A stretch of 64,000 bases of DNA, taken from contig NZ_JAEKEZ010000014.1 in the NCBI RefSeq assembly GCF_016650815.1, positions 388,288 through 452,287 on the forward strand. The letters run 5' to 3'. Within the stretch, counting starts at the first letter, position 1. Each line of letters begins with the position of its first letter. This DNA is from Pseudomonas sp. TH31. Lineage in GTDB: Bacteria > Pseudomonadota > Gammaproteobacteria > Pseudomonadales > Pseudomonadaceae. The notes beneath the pieces are model-generated. The model had not been told where the DNA came from, ran no database searches, and saw nothing but the letters and a program-made list of their open reading frames with translations. Shown in pieces: positions 19,721-28,629 of this stretch. The position numbers were made by a program, and so were the translations under genes.

Positions 19721-21040
19721 CTAGAGGCCCACGCTTTGCCGCAACCCGGCCAATGGCCGGCGTAACAGGTACAACGCCAGCGGCGCCCGGTCGCCGAAAA
19801 TTTTCGCAGTGCCACGCAAACCGATACGCGGCGGGGTATTTTCGAAATTGGCATCCAGCCGATAGGCCAGTTGTCCGCCCGCCGTGGGCTGTGCCTCGTA
19901 GGCTGAACGTTCCAGCTTGGCCAAATGGCGCTGCAAGGGATCGCTGTCGAGGAACAGCGCGACCTGCGCCCCCGGCTCCAGGGCAATCGCGTCGCCCACG
20001 GCCAGCTCGATACGCAGTTCAGCCTGGTTGGGGTCAGCGATTTCCATCAGCCGCTCGCCGGTCTGCACCGGTTTGCCGGTCCAGCGATCGGCGTCGGCAA
20101 ACACCGCGATGCCATCGCGTTCGGCACGGACTTCGCTGCGTTTGAGCAACTCCCGGGCGTAATCGCGCTCAGCGCGTTTCTGCTCGACTCGTGCCGCCAG
20201 TAAATCTATCTTCGAACTGGATTCAGCATCGGCGAACGAACGCTGAGAGTTAGCCTTAAGCTCGGCTTCGGCCACACCCAGCGCACGCTCTGCCACATCG
20301 GCCTGGGCCTTGAGGGTCGTGCTTTCAAAACGCAGCAGCAAGTCGCCGGTTTTTACCGTCTGGTTGGGTTTGACCAGGAACTCGGCGATCACCCCATCCA
20401 GCGGCGCCGCCACCACGCGCCCTCCCAACGGCACGACTTCGGCAGGCGCCAGTACCGATTGGCGCACCGGAATCAACAACCCCAGCAGCAACACCGCCAC
20501 CAACGCCACCTGACGTTTACGCGTCCAGCGCAGCCGCCAGGGTTTGCGCGGTTGCAGCGCCAGCCAGGCATGACTGTAGGTGTCGCCCAGTTGCGACAGC
20601 AGGATCTGTTCGGGCGGGTTCCACGCAACGTCTCGGGCCAGCCACAAACCGCCAAACACCTCGCCCTGATGATCCACCAGCGGCAGCCAGAAAACCTGGG
20701 CGCTGGAAAGGCTTTGCCAGTCGGCCTGAATCGGTTCGCTCAGCAGCGTGGGGGCAATCACTCGCGCCTGCTTCAACAGGTCGAGCTTGAACAACTGCGC
20801 TACCGCCTGTTCGACAAACGCCACAAACGGCGCGTTCGGGTCCACCGTGCTGACGCCGGTCACCGCCTGCACCTTGCCAGCAATCAACAACGCCGCATGG
20901 CGGAAACCGAAGAGTGCCTGACCGTCGTTGACCAGGTTGTAGGCCAGTTGCGCCGGGGTGCGAGCCGCGCGGGTCAGGCGTTCGAGGTCGAGAAACCGGG
21001 CGAACACCTGTTCGGCGCCGCCCGTCACCGGGGCGTTCAC
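19721..21040 (-). CDS. HlyD-family adaptor with an N-terminal GAF-like region
   Basis: 439 aa, GTG start at 21040 overlapping the previous stop (GTGA). Residues 1-160 look like a cytosolic GAF-type sensor fold (FRHAALLIAGKVQAVTGVST, VFWLPLVDHQGEVFGGLWLA). A single membrane segment follows (VALVAVLLLGLLIPV, about 178-192), then a HlyD adaptor: VVAAPLDGVIAEFLVKPNQTV lipoyl half-motif, an alpha-hairpin rich in Ala/Glu/Lys, and IGLRGTAKIFGDRAPLALYL near the end. In this operon it probably forms the periplasmic part of an export complex together with the M50 fusion. The cytosolic domain may sense a ligand; which one is unknown. Confidence 0.75.
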   Translation of the reverse strand: MNAPVTGGAEQVFARFLDLERLTRAARTPAQLAYNLVNDGQALFGFRHAALLIAGKVQAVTGVSTVDPNAPFVAFVEQAVAQLFKLDLLKQARVIAPTLLSEPIQADWQSLSSAQVFWLPLVDHQGEVFGGLWLARDVAWNPPEQILLSQLGDTYSHAWLALQPRKPWRLRWTRKRQVALVAVLLLGLLIPVRQSVLAPAEVVPLGGRVVAAPLDGVIAEFLVKPNQTVKTGDLLLRFESTTLKAQADVAERALGVAEAELKANSQRSFADAESSSKIDLLAARVEQKRAERDYARELLKRSEVRAERDGIAVFADADRWTGKPVQTGERLMEIADPNQAELRIELAVGDAIALEPGAQVALFLDSDPLQRHLAKLERSAYEAQPTAGGQLAYRLDANFENTPPRIGLRGTAKIFGDRAPLALYLLRRPLAGLRQSVGL

Positions 21041-21819
21041 TTGAGCTCCGCGAAACGCGCCGTTCCGCTCATGCCAGCCAACAAGCCTGTGGCGTTGGGC
21101 AGCGTCGCCACCAGCAGCAAAGTCTGGCTGCCTTCATCAATCCGCGCGCCCAGGCGCTTGACCGTGGCATCCAGCGGCTGACCGGTTTCATCGGGCACAA
21201 AACTGAAGGTCTGGCCGGGCTTGAGCTTGCCCATCCAGCGCGATGGAATCAGCAAATGAATTTCCAGGGTCCGGTTATCGACCACATCCAGCAACGGCGC
21301 GCCGGCAGCCACGCTTTCATAACGCTGGACCTTGCGCTCGACGACTTGACCGTCGAACGGCGCCAGCACGCTGCAGCGTTTGACCTGCACCTGATAAACC
21401 TGGGACTGCGCCTGGGTTTCGCTGACCTTGGCCTCGGCCCGCGCCACTTCAAAACGCCCGACCGAATTCAACGCTGCCAATTGCCGGTTGTGCGCCAGCT
21501 CTTCACTGGCCCCACGGGTGGCAGCCTGCGCCGCATTGAGCTGGGCCTGAAAACCCGAGCAATCGAAACGCGCCAGGGTGTCGCCCCTCTTGAACGACTC
21601 GCCCTCGCTGAACGGCAACTCGACAATCCGCCCCGGCAACTCACTGGCGAGCACAGCTTGATCCCGAGCCCGAAGCACGCCACGGGCTTCGCTGCTGGCC
21701 TGCACACTGCCACCGACCGCACTGTTATCCAACAGCGGATCATCTGGCGCAGGCGTTTGCGCCTGTACTGCGCACGTTACAAAGGTCAATCCTAGAACCC
21801 AACTTCCAAAACGTCGCAT
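21037..21819 (-). CDS. Periplasmic adaptor (HlyD/RND-type membrane fusion protein)
   Basis: 260 aa with a signal peptide (MRRFGSWVLGLTFVTCAVQA). ASELPGRIVELPFSEGESFKRGDTLARFD is the first lipoyl half-motif, followed by a short hairpin (QLNAAQAATRGASEEL...) and VLAPFDGQVVERKVQRYESV, the second half; the beta-barrel part follows. It is short for the family, lacking the membrane-proximal domain. First gene of the operon 21819 to 17119 and coupled to the next HlyD gene by a 4-bp overlap. Two adaptors plus an M50 fusion without an ATPase or RND pump is an unusual set. Confidence 0.8.
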   Translation of the reverse strand: MRRFGSWVLGLTFVTCAVQAQTPAPDDPLLDNSAVGGSVQASSEARGVLRARDQAVLASELPGRIVELPFSEGESFKRGDTLARFDCSGFQAQLNAAQAATRGASEELAHNRQLAALNSVGRFEVARAEAKVSETQAQSQVYQVQVKRCSVLAPFDGQVVERKVQRYESVAAGAPLLDVVDNRTLEIHLLIPSRWMGKLKPGQTFSFVPDETGQPLDATVKRLGARIDEGSQTLLLVATLPNATGLLAGMSGTARFAELK

Positions 21820-22075
21820 AACCGTGACTCCCTTACGGATGGTCGGAGTCTACGACAGCGGGGGGTTGCGTCAAGCGAATAGCCATCATTGCTGAAAGAG
21901 CGCGCCAAGCGACCTGTGTTCATTTCCTTACAAACTGCCAAGACGCGTCCTGCGCCTTCCTCGGGCAGTCGTCCATTGCGGGCATGAGCGGCCAGCGTAA
22001 TCTCGCCGTACAACCCCTTGTACGCAGCGATTTAGTTCATCTGGCCGTTAGGGGCGTAAAAACCGGCTTCGGCCT

Positions 22076-22293
22076 AATGCCGATCAGTTAAGAAGATCTC
22101 AGGTGACACACGCTCTTTGTAGCAGCTGGCGAAGCCTGCGTTCGGTTCGGGCCGCGTCCGAACGCAGCAGTCGTCAGATCAGTCCCTCAGTTCTTTCAGG
22201 CAAACCGCGTGTGCAGGATTTACGACTGCTGCGCAGCCGAACGCAGGCTTCGCCAGCTGCTACAGATCGTGTTTAGCTTAACTGATCGGCATT
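22076..22293. mobile_element. 218-bp MITE-like element with 17-bp terminal inverted repeats
   Basis: Perfect terminal inverted repeats AATGCCGATCAGTTAAG (22076-22092) and CTTAACTGATCGGCATT (22277-22293). A second inverted pair lies inside: TGTAGCAGCTGGCGAAGCCTG... (from 22118) against its complement ending at 22264, and GCAGCAGTCG against CGACTGCTGC nearer the centre. No ORF is present, so any movement would need a transposase supplied elsewhere. The rest of the 21820-22327 gap holds the promoter region of the HlyD operon (left part) and nothing else I can name. Confidence 0.6.
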
Positions 22294-22327
22294 GGGCTTC
22301 GGCCGGTCTTTCAATTTTTGCGACCGA

Positions 22328-23875
22328 TTAGCGCTGCACCGTCTCAGCCACCGGATAAACCGACTCCCACCCTCCCCCCAACGCCTTGTATAACCCCACC
22401 ATCGCCAGCGACACCCCGGTAGAACTCTCGACCCATTGCTGTTGCGTCGCCAACAATTCGCCCTGCACCGTCAGCACGTTGACGAAGTCCACCGCGCCTT
22501 CCACGTATTGCTGTTGCGCGGTGCTCAGGGCGATCTGGTTTTGGCGTACGGCTTCGGCGAGGCTGTCGCGGCGCAGTTGGCTGGCGTTGTAGGCGGTCAG
22601 TTGATCGTCGATTTCATGCCAGGCGCGCAGCACGGTTTGCTGGTAGGCCAGCGCTGCTTCCTGTTGCTGGGCTTCGCGCAGGTCAAGCATGCCGCGCAGG
22701 CGACCGCCGTCGAACAGTGGCAGGCGCAATTGCGGGCCGATGCCAAACGAACGCGAGCTCCAGGAACCGAAATCGCTCAGTTGCATGGACTGCGAGCCGA
22801 CGTTGCCCGACAGCGTAATCCGCGGATAGAAATCGCCCTTGGCCACGCCGATGCTTGCAGTCGCGGCATGCAGCCGGGCTTCGGCCTGACGGATGTCCGG
22901 GCGACGCTCGGCCAGTTGCGACGGCAGGCCGATGGCAACCTGACCCGGAGTCTGTGGCACCGGGGCGTCTGTGGATAACTCGGCTTGCAGCGCTTGCGGC
23001 GGCTCGCCCATCAACAGGCTCAGGGCGTTGATCAGTTGTGACTGACGCTGCTCCAGTGCCGGCAGGCGAGACTCGATGGCCGCCACTTGAGCGGCCGCTT
23101 CGGCGACGTCCAGGTCCGTGGCCACGCCGTCGGCCAGGCGCAGTTGCGAGAGCTTCAGACTGTGCCGGGCGACGTCGAGGTTCTGTTCGGTGACGGCCCG
23201 GGTGTTCTGCACACCGCGCAGCTGGATGTAGTCCTGAGCGGTTTCGGCCAACACCGAGAGCAGCACGCCGCGCCGATCGTTTTCCGCGACTTCGAGGGTC
23301 GCGTCGGCAGCTTCGGTTTCACGGCGCACGCGGCCCCAGAAGTCCAGTTCCCAGGACGCGGAGAAACCGGCGTCCCAGAGGTTGAACCCCGAGTCACCGC
23401 TTTTGCCCGACGGATCGCTCAGGCCCACCGAGCTATTGCGCTCGCGCCCGTAACTGCCGGTCGCGGCGGTGTGAGGATAACGGTCGGCGGTGATCACCTG
23501 GCGAGCGGCGCGGCTTTGCTGCAAGCGGCTGCTGGCGAGTTTCAGGTCGAGGTTATCGGTCAGGGCACGTTGGGTCAGGATCGAGAGTTTCGGGTCGTGG
23601 AAAATCTCCCACCAGCGTTCGTCCATGGGGTGGGTGGTGGTTTGGCTATCGGCAGTTTTGGACGGTTTTGACCATTCGCGAATTTGCTGTGGCTCCGGTT
23701 TTTCGAAGTCAGGGCCGACTGTGCAAGCAGTAAGGCTCATGACTAACAAGGCGCAAAAGGTAAGTTGAAACTGCCGGCCTCTTCGCGAGCAAGCCCGCTC
23801 CCACAGGGGAATGCATTTTAATGTGGGAGCGGGCTTGCTCGCGAAGGCGCCAGACGGGCCAACAAAGATTTTCAT
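22328..23875 (-). CDS. NodT-family outer-membrane efflux lipoprotein
   Basis: RND/MFS-type outer-membrane factor. LTACTVGPDFEKPEPQ is the lipobox and mature start of the NodT family, and LDLKLASSRLQQSRAARQVI and QTVLRAWHEIDDQLTAY are the two conserved helical repeats. The ATG at 23875 overlaps the stop of the adaptor gene (ATGA) and opens the frame, but the next about 30 codons read through a REP palindrome before the hydrophobic signal segment. Alternative starts closer to the lipobox (TTG, or the Met four residues before the Cys) leave almost no signal peptide, so the true N-terminus is uncertain. It should form the outer-membrane channel of the MFS pump encoded upstream. Confidence 0.85.
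   Translation of the reverse strand: MKIFVGPSGAFASKPAPTLKCIPLWERACSRRGRQFQLTFCALLVMSLTACTVGPDFEKPEPQQIREWSKPSKTADSQTTTHPMDERWWEIFHDPKLSILTQRALTDNLDLKLASSRLQQSRAARQVITADRYPHTAATGSYGRERNSSVGLSDPSGKSGDSGFNLWDAGFSASWELDFWGRVRRETEAADATLEVAENDRRGVLLSVLAETAQDYIQLRGVQNTRAVTEQNLDVARHSLKLSQLRLADGVATDLDVAEAAAQVAAIESRLPALEQRQSQLINALSLLMGEPPQALQAELSTDAPVPQTPGQVAIGLPSQLAERRPDIRQAEARLHAATASIGVAKGDFYPRITLSGNVGSQSMQLSDFGSWSSRSFGIGPQLRLPLFDGGRLRGMLDLREAQQQEAALAYQQTVLRAWHEIDDQLTAYNASQLRRDSLAEAVRQNQIALSTAQQQYVEGAVDFVNVLTVQGELLATQQQWVESSTGVSLAMVGLYKALGGGWESVYPVAETVQR
23782..23845. repeat. REP inverted pair inside the 5' end of the NodT gene
   Basis: TTCGCGAGCAAGCCCGCTCC (23782-) and the complementary GGAGCGGGCTTGCTCGCGAA (ending 23845) around ACAGGGGAATGCATTTTAATG. 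It lies between the translationally coupled ATG and the lipoprotein signal segment, and keeps the frame open. Confidence 0.85.
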
Positions 23876-24936
23876 CGTTGAACGACCTCGCTCTTATCAA
23901 CGCTGGCCGTATCAATCCTCGCCTCAACCGACATCCCCACCCGCAATCGCCCAGCCAGCGGCTGGCCCGGCTCAAGCACGATTTTCACCGGAATGCGCTG
24001 CACCACTTTGGTGAAGTTCCCAGTGGCGTTGTCCGGTTTGACCGAAGCAAACGTCACTCCGGTGGCCGGAGCAATGCTTTCGACCCGACCGCTCAACGCC
24101 TCGCCACCGAGGCTGTCGACACGAATCCGCACGTCCTGCCCCTGCTGCACATCCGTCAGTTGAGTCTCCTGGAAGTTGGCGACCACATAAGCCTGAGCCA
24201 GCGGCACCACCGCCAGAATCTTGCTGCCCGGCGTCACATAAGCGCCGACCCGCACCGCACGCTCACCGACCATGCCGTCCTGCGGCGCAACGATGCGGGT
24301 GTAAGACAGCTCGTAGCTGGCCATTTCCAACGCCGCTTGCGAGCGCTTCAACCCACCTTCGGCGGCATCACGCTGGGCGGTAAGGATCTCCACCTGCTTG
24401 CGTTCCGCCGCCAGCACCGCCGTGGCGTTGGCCATCCGCGCGGTGGCCTGGTCGATGCGCGTCCGCGCCTGTTGCGCGTTCTGCACCGTACCGGCGCCCA
24501 CGCCCGCGAGGTGGTTATAGCGGTTCAGTTCATGCTCGGCGAAGGCCATTTCGGCCTTGGCCGAAACCACCGTGGCCTGAGCCTGAGCGATCACCGATGC
24601 CTGGCGCTCAAGAGTCGCCCGAGCGTTTTGCAGTTGCGCCCTGGCCACCAGGGTTTCAGCATCGGCGGCCTGGGCGGCGGCGCGCAGGTCCCGGTCATCG
24701 ATCAACGCCAGTAACTGCCCGGCCTTGACCTGCTGGTTGTCCTCGACCAACACCTCCTTGATAAACCCTGCGACCCGTGGCACCACCAGGGTGATATCCG
24801 CCGAGACAAAGGCGTCGTTGGTACTCTGTTGCGTGCGCTTGCCGAACAGCCCCGGCGCGACCAGATACATCAGCACGCCAACCGCGATGGCTGCGGTAAC
24901 GCCGACAGCCACTCTTTGCTTTGGATAAGTCGTCAT
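23872..24936 (-). CDS. EmrA-type membrane fusion protein (HlyD family)
   Basis: 354 aa from the ATG at 24936, preceded by AGAAGG and located just after the MFS stop. MTTYPKQRVAVGVTAAIAVGVLMYLVAPGLFG gives a cytosolic start and one membrane anchor; TNDAFVSADITLVVPRVAGFIKEVLVEDNQQVKAGQ is the first lipoyl half typical of EmrA; RIVAPQDGMVGERAVRVGAYV is the second. A long Ala/Gln-rich coiled hairpin lies between. Works as the periplasmic bridge between the MFS pump (24963-26492) and the NodT channel. The substrate is probably a drug, fatty acid or other toxic hydrophobic compound, judging from the family only. Confidence 0.88.
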   Translation of the reverse strand: MTTYPKQRVAVGVTAAIAVGVLMYLVAPGLFGKRTQQSTNDAFVSADITLVVPRVAGFIKEVLVEDNQQVKAGQLLALIDDRDLRAAAQAADAETLVARAQLQNARATLERQASVIAQAQATVVSAKAEMAFAEHELNRYNHLAGVGAGTVQNAQQARTRIDQATARMANATAVLAAERKQVEILTAQRDAAEGGLKRSQAALEMASYELSYTRIVAPQDGMVGERAVRVGAYVTPGSKILAVVPLAQAYVVANFQETQLTDVQQGQDVRIRVDSLGGEALSGRVESIAPATGVTFASVKPDNATGNFTKVVQRIPVKIVLEPGQPLAGRLRVGMSVEARIDTASVDKSEVVQR

Positions 24937-24962
24937 AAAAACCTTCTGTTTCAATGAAGCAT

Positions 24963-26492
24963 TCAATTCGCCGCGCGCGGCGGATAGATCCGCGTCGGCA
25001 GCCAGAAAATAAGCAGGATCAGCACCACCGCGACGCCGGCCATGCACAGATAGAGATCGGAAGACGTCAGCACCACGGCCTGCTCATGCAGCCGATGAGC
25101 AAGGCCGGCGCTGTCGCTGTCGGCCAAGGGCGAGTTGCCGAGACTGTCGACCAACATGGTCGAGTGAAAATGCAGCCGTGAGGTGGTCAACGCATCGAGT
25201 ACGCCGGTGGCGATCACTGCGGCCAGGCCTTTGACGGTGTTGAACCAGGCCGAGGCGAACGGCCCTTCCATCGGCGTGATGCTGCCGGTGGAGAGCATCA
25301 ACAGCGGCAACACCGCCATGGGCTGACCGAAGATTTGCAGCAGCTGCAGCCCATAGAAGTCGTCGCGAATCCACGCCGACGTCAGTTGCGAACCACCAAT
25401 GCAGGACAACGCCAGCATGCTCAGACCAACCCCCAGCACCCAACGGCAATCGACCCGGCGCAGGTTGCACAGCGCCGCCACCAACGGCAGCGCGATCAAT
25501 TGCGGCAGCGCCGCCAGCAGCATGATCGGCGCGGTCTGAATCGGCCGATAACCCTGGACCTGCGCCAGGTAGCTGGACGGAATGATCACCACCGCCAACA
25601 GCACCACCAAGACTCCGGCGAGGGTCATCAAAGCAAACGACAGATTACGAATGCCGAGCATCTGCAGCTTGAAAAACGGAATCGGCTGTGACCATTCGTT
25701 GATCAGGAACAGCACCAGCAACAGCAACCCGCCGCCGAGCAAAAAGCAGATGAGGCTCGATTCGAACCAGTCCAGCCGATTGCCCTGCAGGATGCCGATC
25801 ACCAGCATGCAGATCGCCGGAAAGCCCAGCAGCAAGCCACGCCAGTTGAACTGCTTTAAGCGCTCCAGGCGCAAGGGGTCCTGGGGCAAACCGTAGGCCA
25901 CCGCCGCCATGGCGATCAGGCACGGCACGATGATTTGCCAAAAGGCCCATTGCCAGCCGACGTACTCGGTCCATAACCCGGCCAATGGTGTGCCGAGGCC
26001 GGGACCGAACGTCGCAGTCAGGGCATAACCGGCCAGGCCGTATAGCTTGACGTTGGTCGGCAGGAAACGCAGCGCAACGGTCATCAGCATCGGCGGCAAC
26101 GCCCCGCCGGCCAGGCCTTGCAAGATGCGCATGAGCAACAGACTTTCGTAATTCGGCGCGAACGGGCAGAGCACGCCGAGCAAGGTGAAGACGCCGATGG
26201 CGTAGAGGGTGAAACGCCGCAACGAGAACGTCACCGAACACCACGGCGCAAACGCCATCGCCGCCACCGAGGTCGCGGTGTAACTGGCGACCAGCCAGGT
26301 GCCTTCGTCGTAACCGATGGCCAGCGCACCGCGAATGTCGGCCAGGGCGACTTTGGTCACCATCTCGTTCAGGCCCGACACCAGTACCGCCAGCAACACG
26401 CCCACCAGACCGATGATGATCCGCGGACCGAAGACCGGTGGCGTAACGGCGGTGGGGCTCGCGGCGGCGAGAGGGGCCGTGAGGGAAGTCAT
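24963..26492 (-). CDS. DHA2-family MFS drug transporter (EmrB-like)
   Basis: 509 aa with about 14 membrane segments, the DHA2 (14-TMS) pattern. VALADIRGALAIGYDEGTWLVASYTATSVAAMAF and LLMRILQGLAGGALPPMLMTV are typical family blocks (motifs D and B with the Arg-Gly), and GPGLGTPLAGLWTEYVGWQWAFW is motif C of drug/H+ antiporters. Uses the proton gradient to expel compounds across the inner membrane and hands them to the adaptor and channel encoded directly downstream. A LysR gene on the same strand lies 187 bp upstream, with a palindromic repeat between, and may control the pump. Confidence 0.9.
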   Translation of the reverse strand: MTSLTAPLAAASPTAVTPPVFGPRIIIGLVGVLLAVLVSGLNEMVTKVALADIRGALAIGYDEGTWLVASYTATSVAAMAFAPWCSVTFSLRRFTLYAIGVFTLLGVLCPFAPNYESLLLMRILQGLAGGALPPMLMTVALRFLPTNVKLYGLAGYALTATFGPGLGTPLAGLWTEYVGWQWAFWQIIVPCLIAMAAVAYGLPQDPLRLERLKQFNWRGLLLGFPAICMLVIGILQGNRLDWFESSLICFLLGGGLLLLVLFLINEWSQPIPFFKLQMLGIRNLSFALMTLAGVLVVLLAVVIIPSSYLAQVQGYRPIQTAPIMLLAALPQLIALPLVAALCNLRRVDCRWVLGVGLSMLALSCIGGSQLTSAWIRDDFYGLQLLQIFGQPMAVLPLLMLSTGSITPMEGPFASAWFNTVKGLAAVIATGVLDALTTSRLHFHSTMLVDSLGNSPLADSDSAGLAHRLHEQAVVLTSSDLYLCMAGVAVVLILLIFWLPTRIYPPRAAN

Positions 26493-26609
26493 TTACTGCT
26501 GCTCCGGAAAGGAAATACCGAAGCATTTTAGGAAGTGTAAGGCGTTACGAAAATTGACTTGTTGGAAGGTTATAAGTGCGTCAGACGCAGCAATACAAAA
26601 GCCAACATC

Positions 26610-26673
26610 AAAAGATCGCAGCCTTCGGCGGCGCCCACAGGCGCGTAGGAACTGCCGAAGGCTGCGATCTTTT
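26610..26673. repeat. Palindromic intergenic repeat, AAAGATCGCAGCC family (copy 3)
   Basis: AAAAGATCGCAGCCTTCGGC and the complementary GCCGAAGGCTGCGATCTTTT, with a short GC-rich centre. Located immediately after the LysR stop codon and before the MFS gene start, so it could end the LysR transcript. Confidence 0.85.
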
Positions 26674-26678
26674 GATCT

Positions 26679-27607
26679 TCAAACCGGTTGCGCGGCCAGC
26701 CAGGTCTCGTCGCAACAAGCCTTGAGGGTTTCGCGCATCCAGCGGTGGGCCGGGTCTTTGTCGAAGCGCGGATGCCATGCCTGGGTAAGCATCAACGTCG
26801 GCAACGGAATCGGCAGAGTGAATGAGCGCAGCCTCAGGCCCAAACGCCGCACGCTCAGCAGTGCTTCCTTGGGCACCGGCAGTAACAGATCGGAATCAGG
26901 CAGTGCAAACATCGCCGCATGGAAACTCGGTGCAATCACCGCCACCCGCCGTTCCAGCCCCAACGCCTCAAGCGCCGTATCAATCGGCCCGCGGGCGATG
27001 CCGCGACGGGACACGCTGATATGGGAAAACCCGGCGTAGCGCTCGGCCGTGACCTCTTCGGCAAACAACGGGTGATCTCCCGGGCCAAGCCAACGAACTG
27101 AGTGGAAAACAGGTTTTGGACCTTAACTTCCGGCATCGACGGGCGATTGTTACTGATGCTCAGGTCGATCCGCCCTTCGCGCAGCGCCTCATCGTCACCA
27201 TCGCCTTCCGGAACGAAACGTAGTTCACAGTGCGGGGCTTGACGCTCCATCGTGTCGAACAATTTTCCGCCGTAAACGCCAACGAAAAAGTCATTGGCGC
27301 GAATGCTGAAGCGACGGCGCAACGTGCCCAGTTCCACTGCGTCCGCCGAACGGAACAACAGCGCCGCCTGCTCCACCACGTCCCGCACCTGCTCGCGCAA
27401 TGCCAGTGCCTTGGGGGTCGGCACCAGTCCACGCCCGGCGCGCACCAGGATCGGGTCGCCAATGGCCTCGCGGATTCGGGTCAGGGTTCGGCTCATGGCC
27501 GCCGGGCTGAGGTTCATCCGCCGCGCGGCACCGACCACACTGCCTTCGTCGAGCAAGGCATCGAGGGCGACCAACAGGTTCATGTCCGGGAGTTGCATGC
27601 TGAGCAC
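26679..27607 (-). CDS. LysR-family transcriptional regulator (single-base frameshift)
   Basis: Residues 4-70 form the winged helix: MNLLVALDALLDEGSVVGAARRMNLSPAAMSRTLTRIREAIGDPILVR, as expected for LysR. The effector domain begins LRRRFSIRANDFFVG. The frame breaks after QFVGLARE near 27085 (a C3G3 stretch); adding one base leads into DHPLFAEEVTAERYAGF and on to the stop at 26679, giving 309 aa, the normal LysR length. It lies upstream of the MFS efflux operon on the same strand and is the likely regulator of it, although LysR genes are more often divergent from their targets. The ligand is unknown. Confidence 0.8.
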
Positions 27608-27659
27608 TCATGGCTGATCAGGATTGACTCAGGCGCAATGCTAGCAGTGAATCCCCCTT

Positions 27660-27742
27660 AGGAGCAAAGCTTGCTCGCGATTGAAGCGCCGCGGTGGGTC
27701 AGATTTACCGCGTAATCGTTCATCGCGAGCAAGCTTTGCTCC
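27660..27742. repeat. REP-like inverted pair (AGGAGCAAAGCTTGCTCGCGAT)
   Basis: Left arm AGGAGCAAAGCTTGCTCGCG from 27660 and right arm ATCGCGAGCAAGCTTTGCTC ending at 27742, with CCGCGGTGG-type sequence between. It is a variant of the TCGCGAGCAAGC REP core and touches the stop codon of the ABC permease gene. Confidence 0.8.
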
Positions 27743-28609
27743 TACCGCTGCATCCCCCAGCGCTTCACCGTCACCCGCTCCAGCGTGTCGAACACCAGGT
27801 TCTCCACCAGCAACCCAATCAGTATCACCACCGCCAGCCCGGCAAACACCTTATCGGTGTACAGCTCATTACGATTCTGAAAAATGTACCAACCCAGACC
27901 ACCCTTGCCACTGGTAGCCCCAAACACCAACTCTGCCGCGATCAACGTACGCCAGGCAAACGCCCAGCCGATTTTCAGCCCGGCAAGAATCGATGGCAGC
28001 GCTGCCGGAATCAGGATAAACAGCACAAAAACGCATGCCCTTGAGGCCGTAATTACGTCCAGCCATGCGCAGGGTTTCCGAGACGCCGAGAAACCCGGCG
28101 TAGGTGTTCAACGCCAAGGCCCACAGCACCGAATGCACCAGCACGAAAATCAGGCTGTTCTGTCCCAGGCCGAACCACAGCAACGCCAGTGGCAACAGCG
28201 CAATGGCCGGCAACGGATTGAACATCGAGGTCAGCGTGCTCAGCAGGTCGCGACCGAACTGCGTCGAGACCGCCAGGGTGGTCAGGGCAAACGCCAGCAC
28301 GATGCCGATCAGGTAACCCTTCAACAATACGATCAGCGAAATCCAGACTTTGTTCAGCAACTCACCGCTGAGCAGGCCGTCATACAGGGCACTGCCGGTT
28401 TGCAGAAAGCTCGGCAGCAGCAGGTCGTTGTTCTGAATACACGCGACAACTTCCCACAGCACGGCCAGCAATATCAGGATCAGGCTTTTGCGCAACCAGC
28501 CTTGCTGCCAAAGGCGTTGCCCAAGCGGCAGTTCACGCTCCAGCGGTACGCTGGTCAGCGGCTGCAAGACGGTTTCGAATTCTTCACGCGGGGACGATAG
28601 ATGGCTCAT
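27742..28609 (-). CDS. ABC transporter permease, nitrate/sulfonate/taurine type (single-base frameshift)
   Basis: 288 aa after removing one T from the T5 run near 28035-28039; the join then reads GLKGMRF-VLFILIPAALPSILAGLKIG, which restores the permease EAA loop with its conserved Gly. Before the break there are the N-terminal membrane segments (SLILILLAVLWEVVACIQNN, SLIVLLKGYLIGIVLAFALT) and ALLPLALLWFGLGQNSLIFV; after it GWAFAWRTLIAAELVFG and the last helix. Forms the inner-membrane channel of the importer encoded with the ATPase and binding protein directly upstream. It is the final gene of the operon and ends in a REP element. Confidence 0.83.
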
Positions 28610-28629
28610 CGGGCAATCCTCTCAATGGC

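Noticed and set aside
27660..27742. Rho-independent terminator of the ABC operon
   Set aside because: The stem has no T-tract on the relevant strand and belongs to the REP family; kept as a repeat only.
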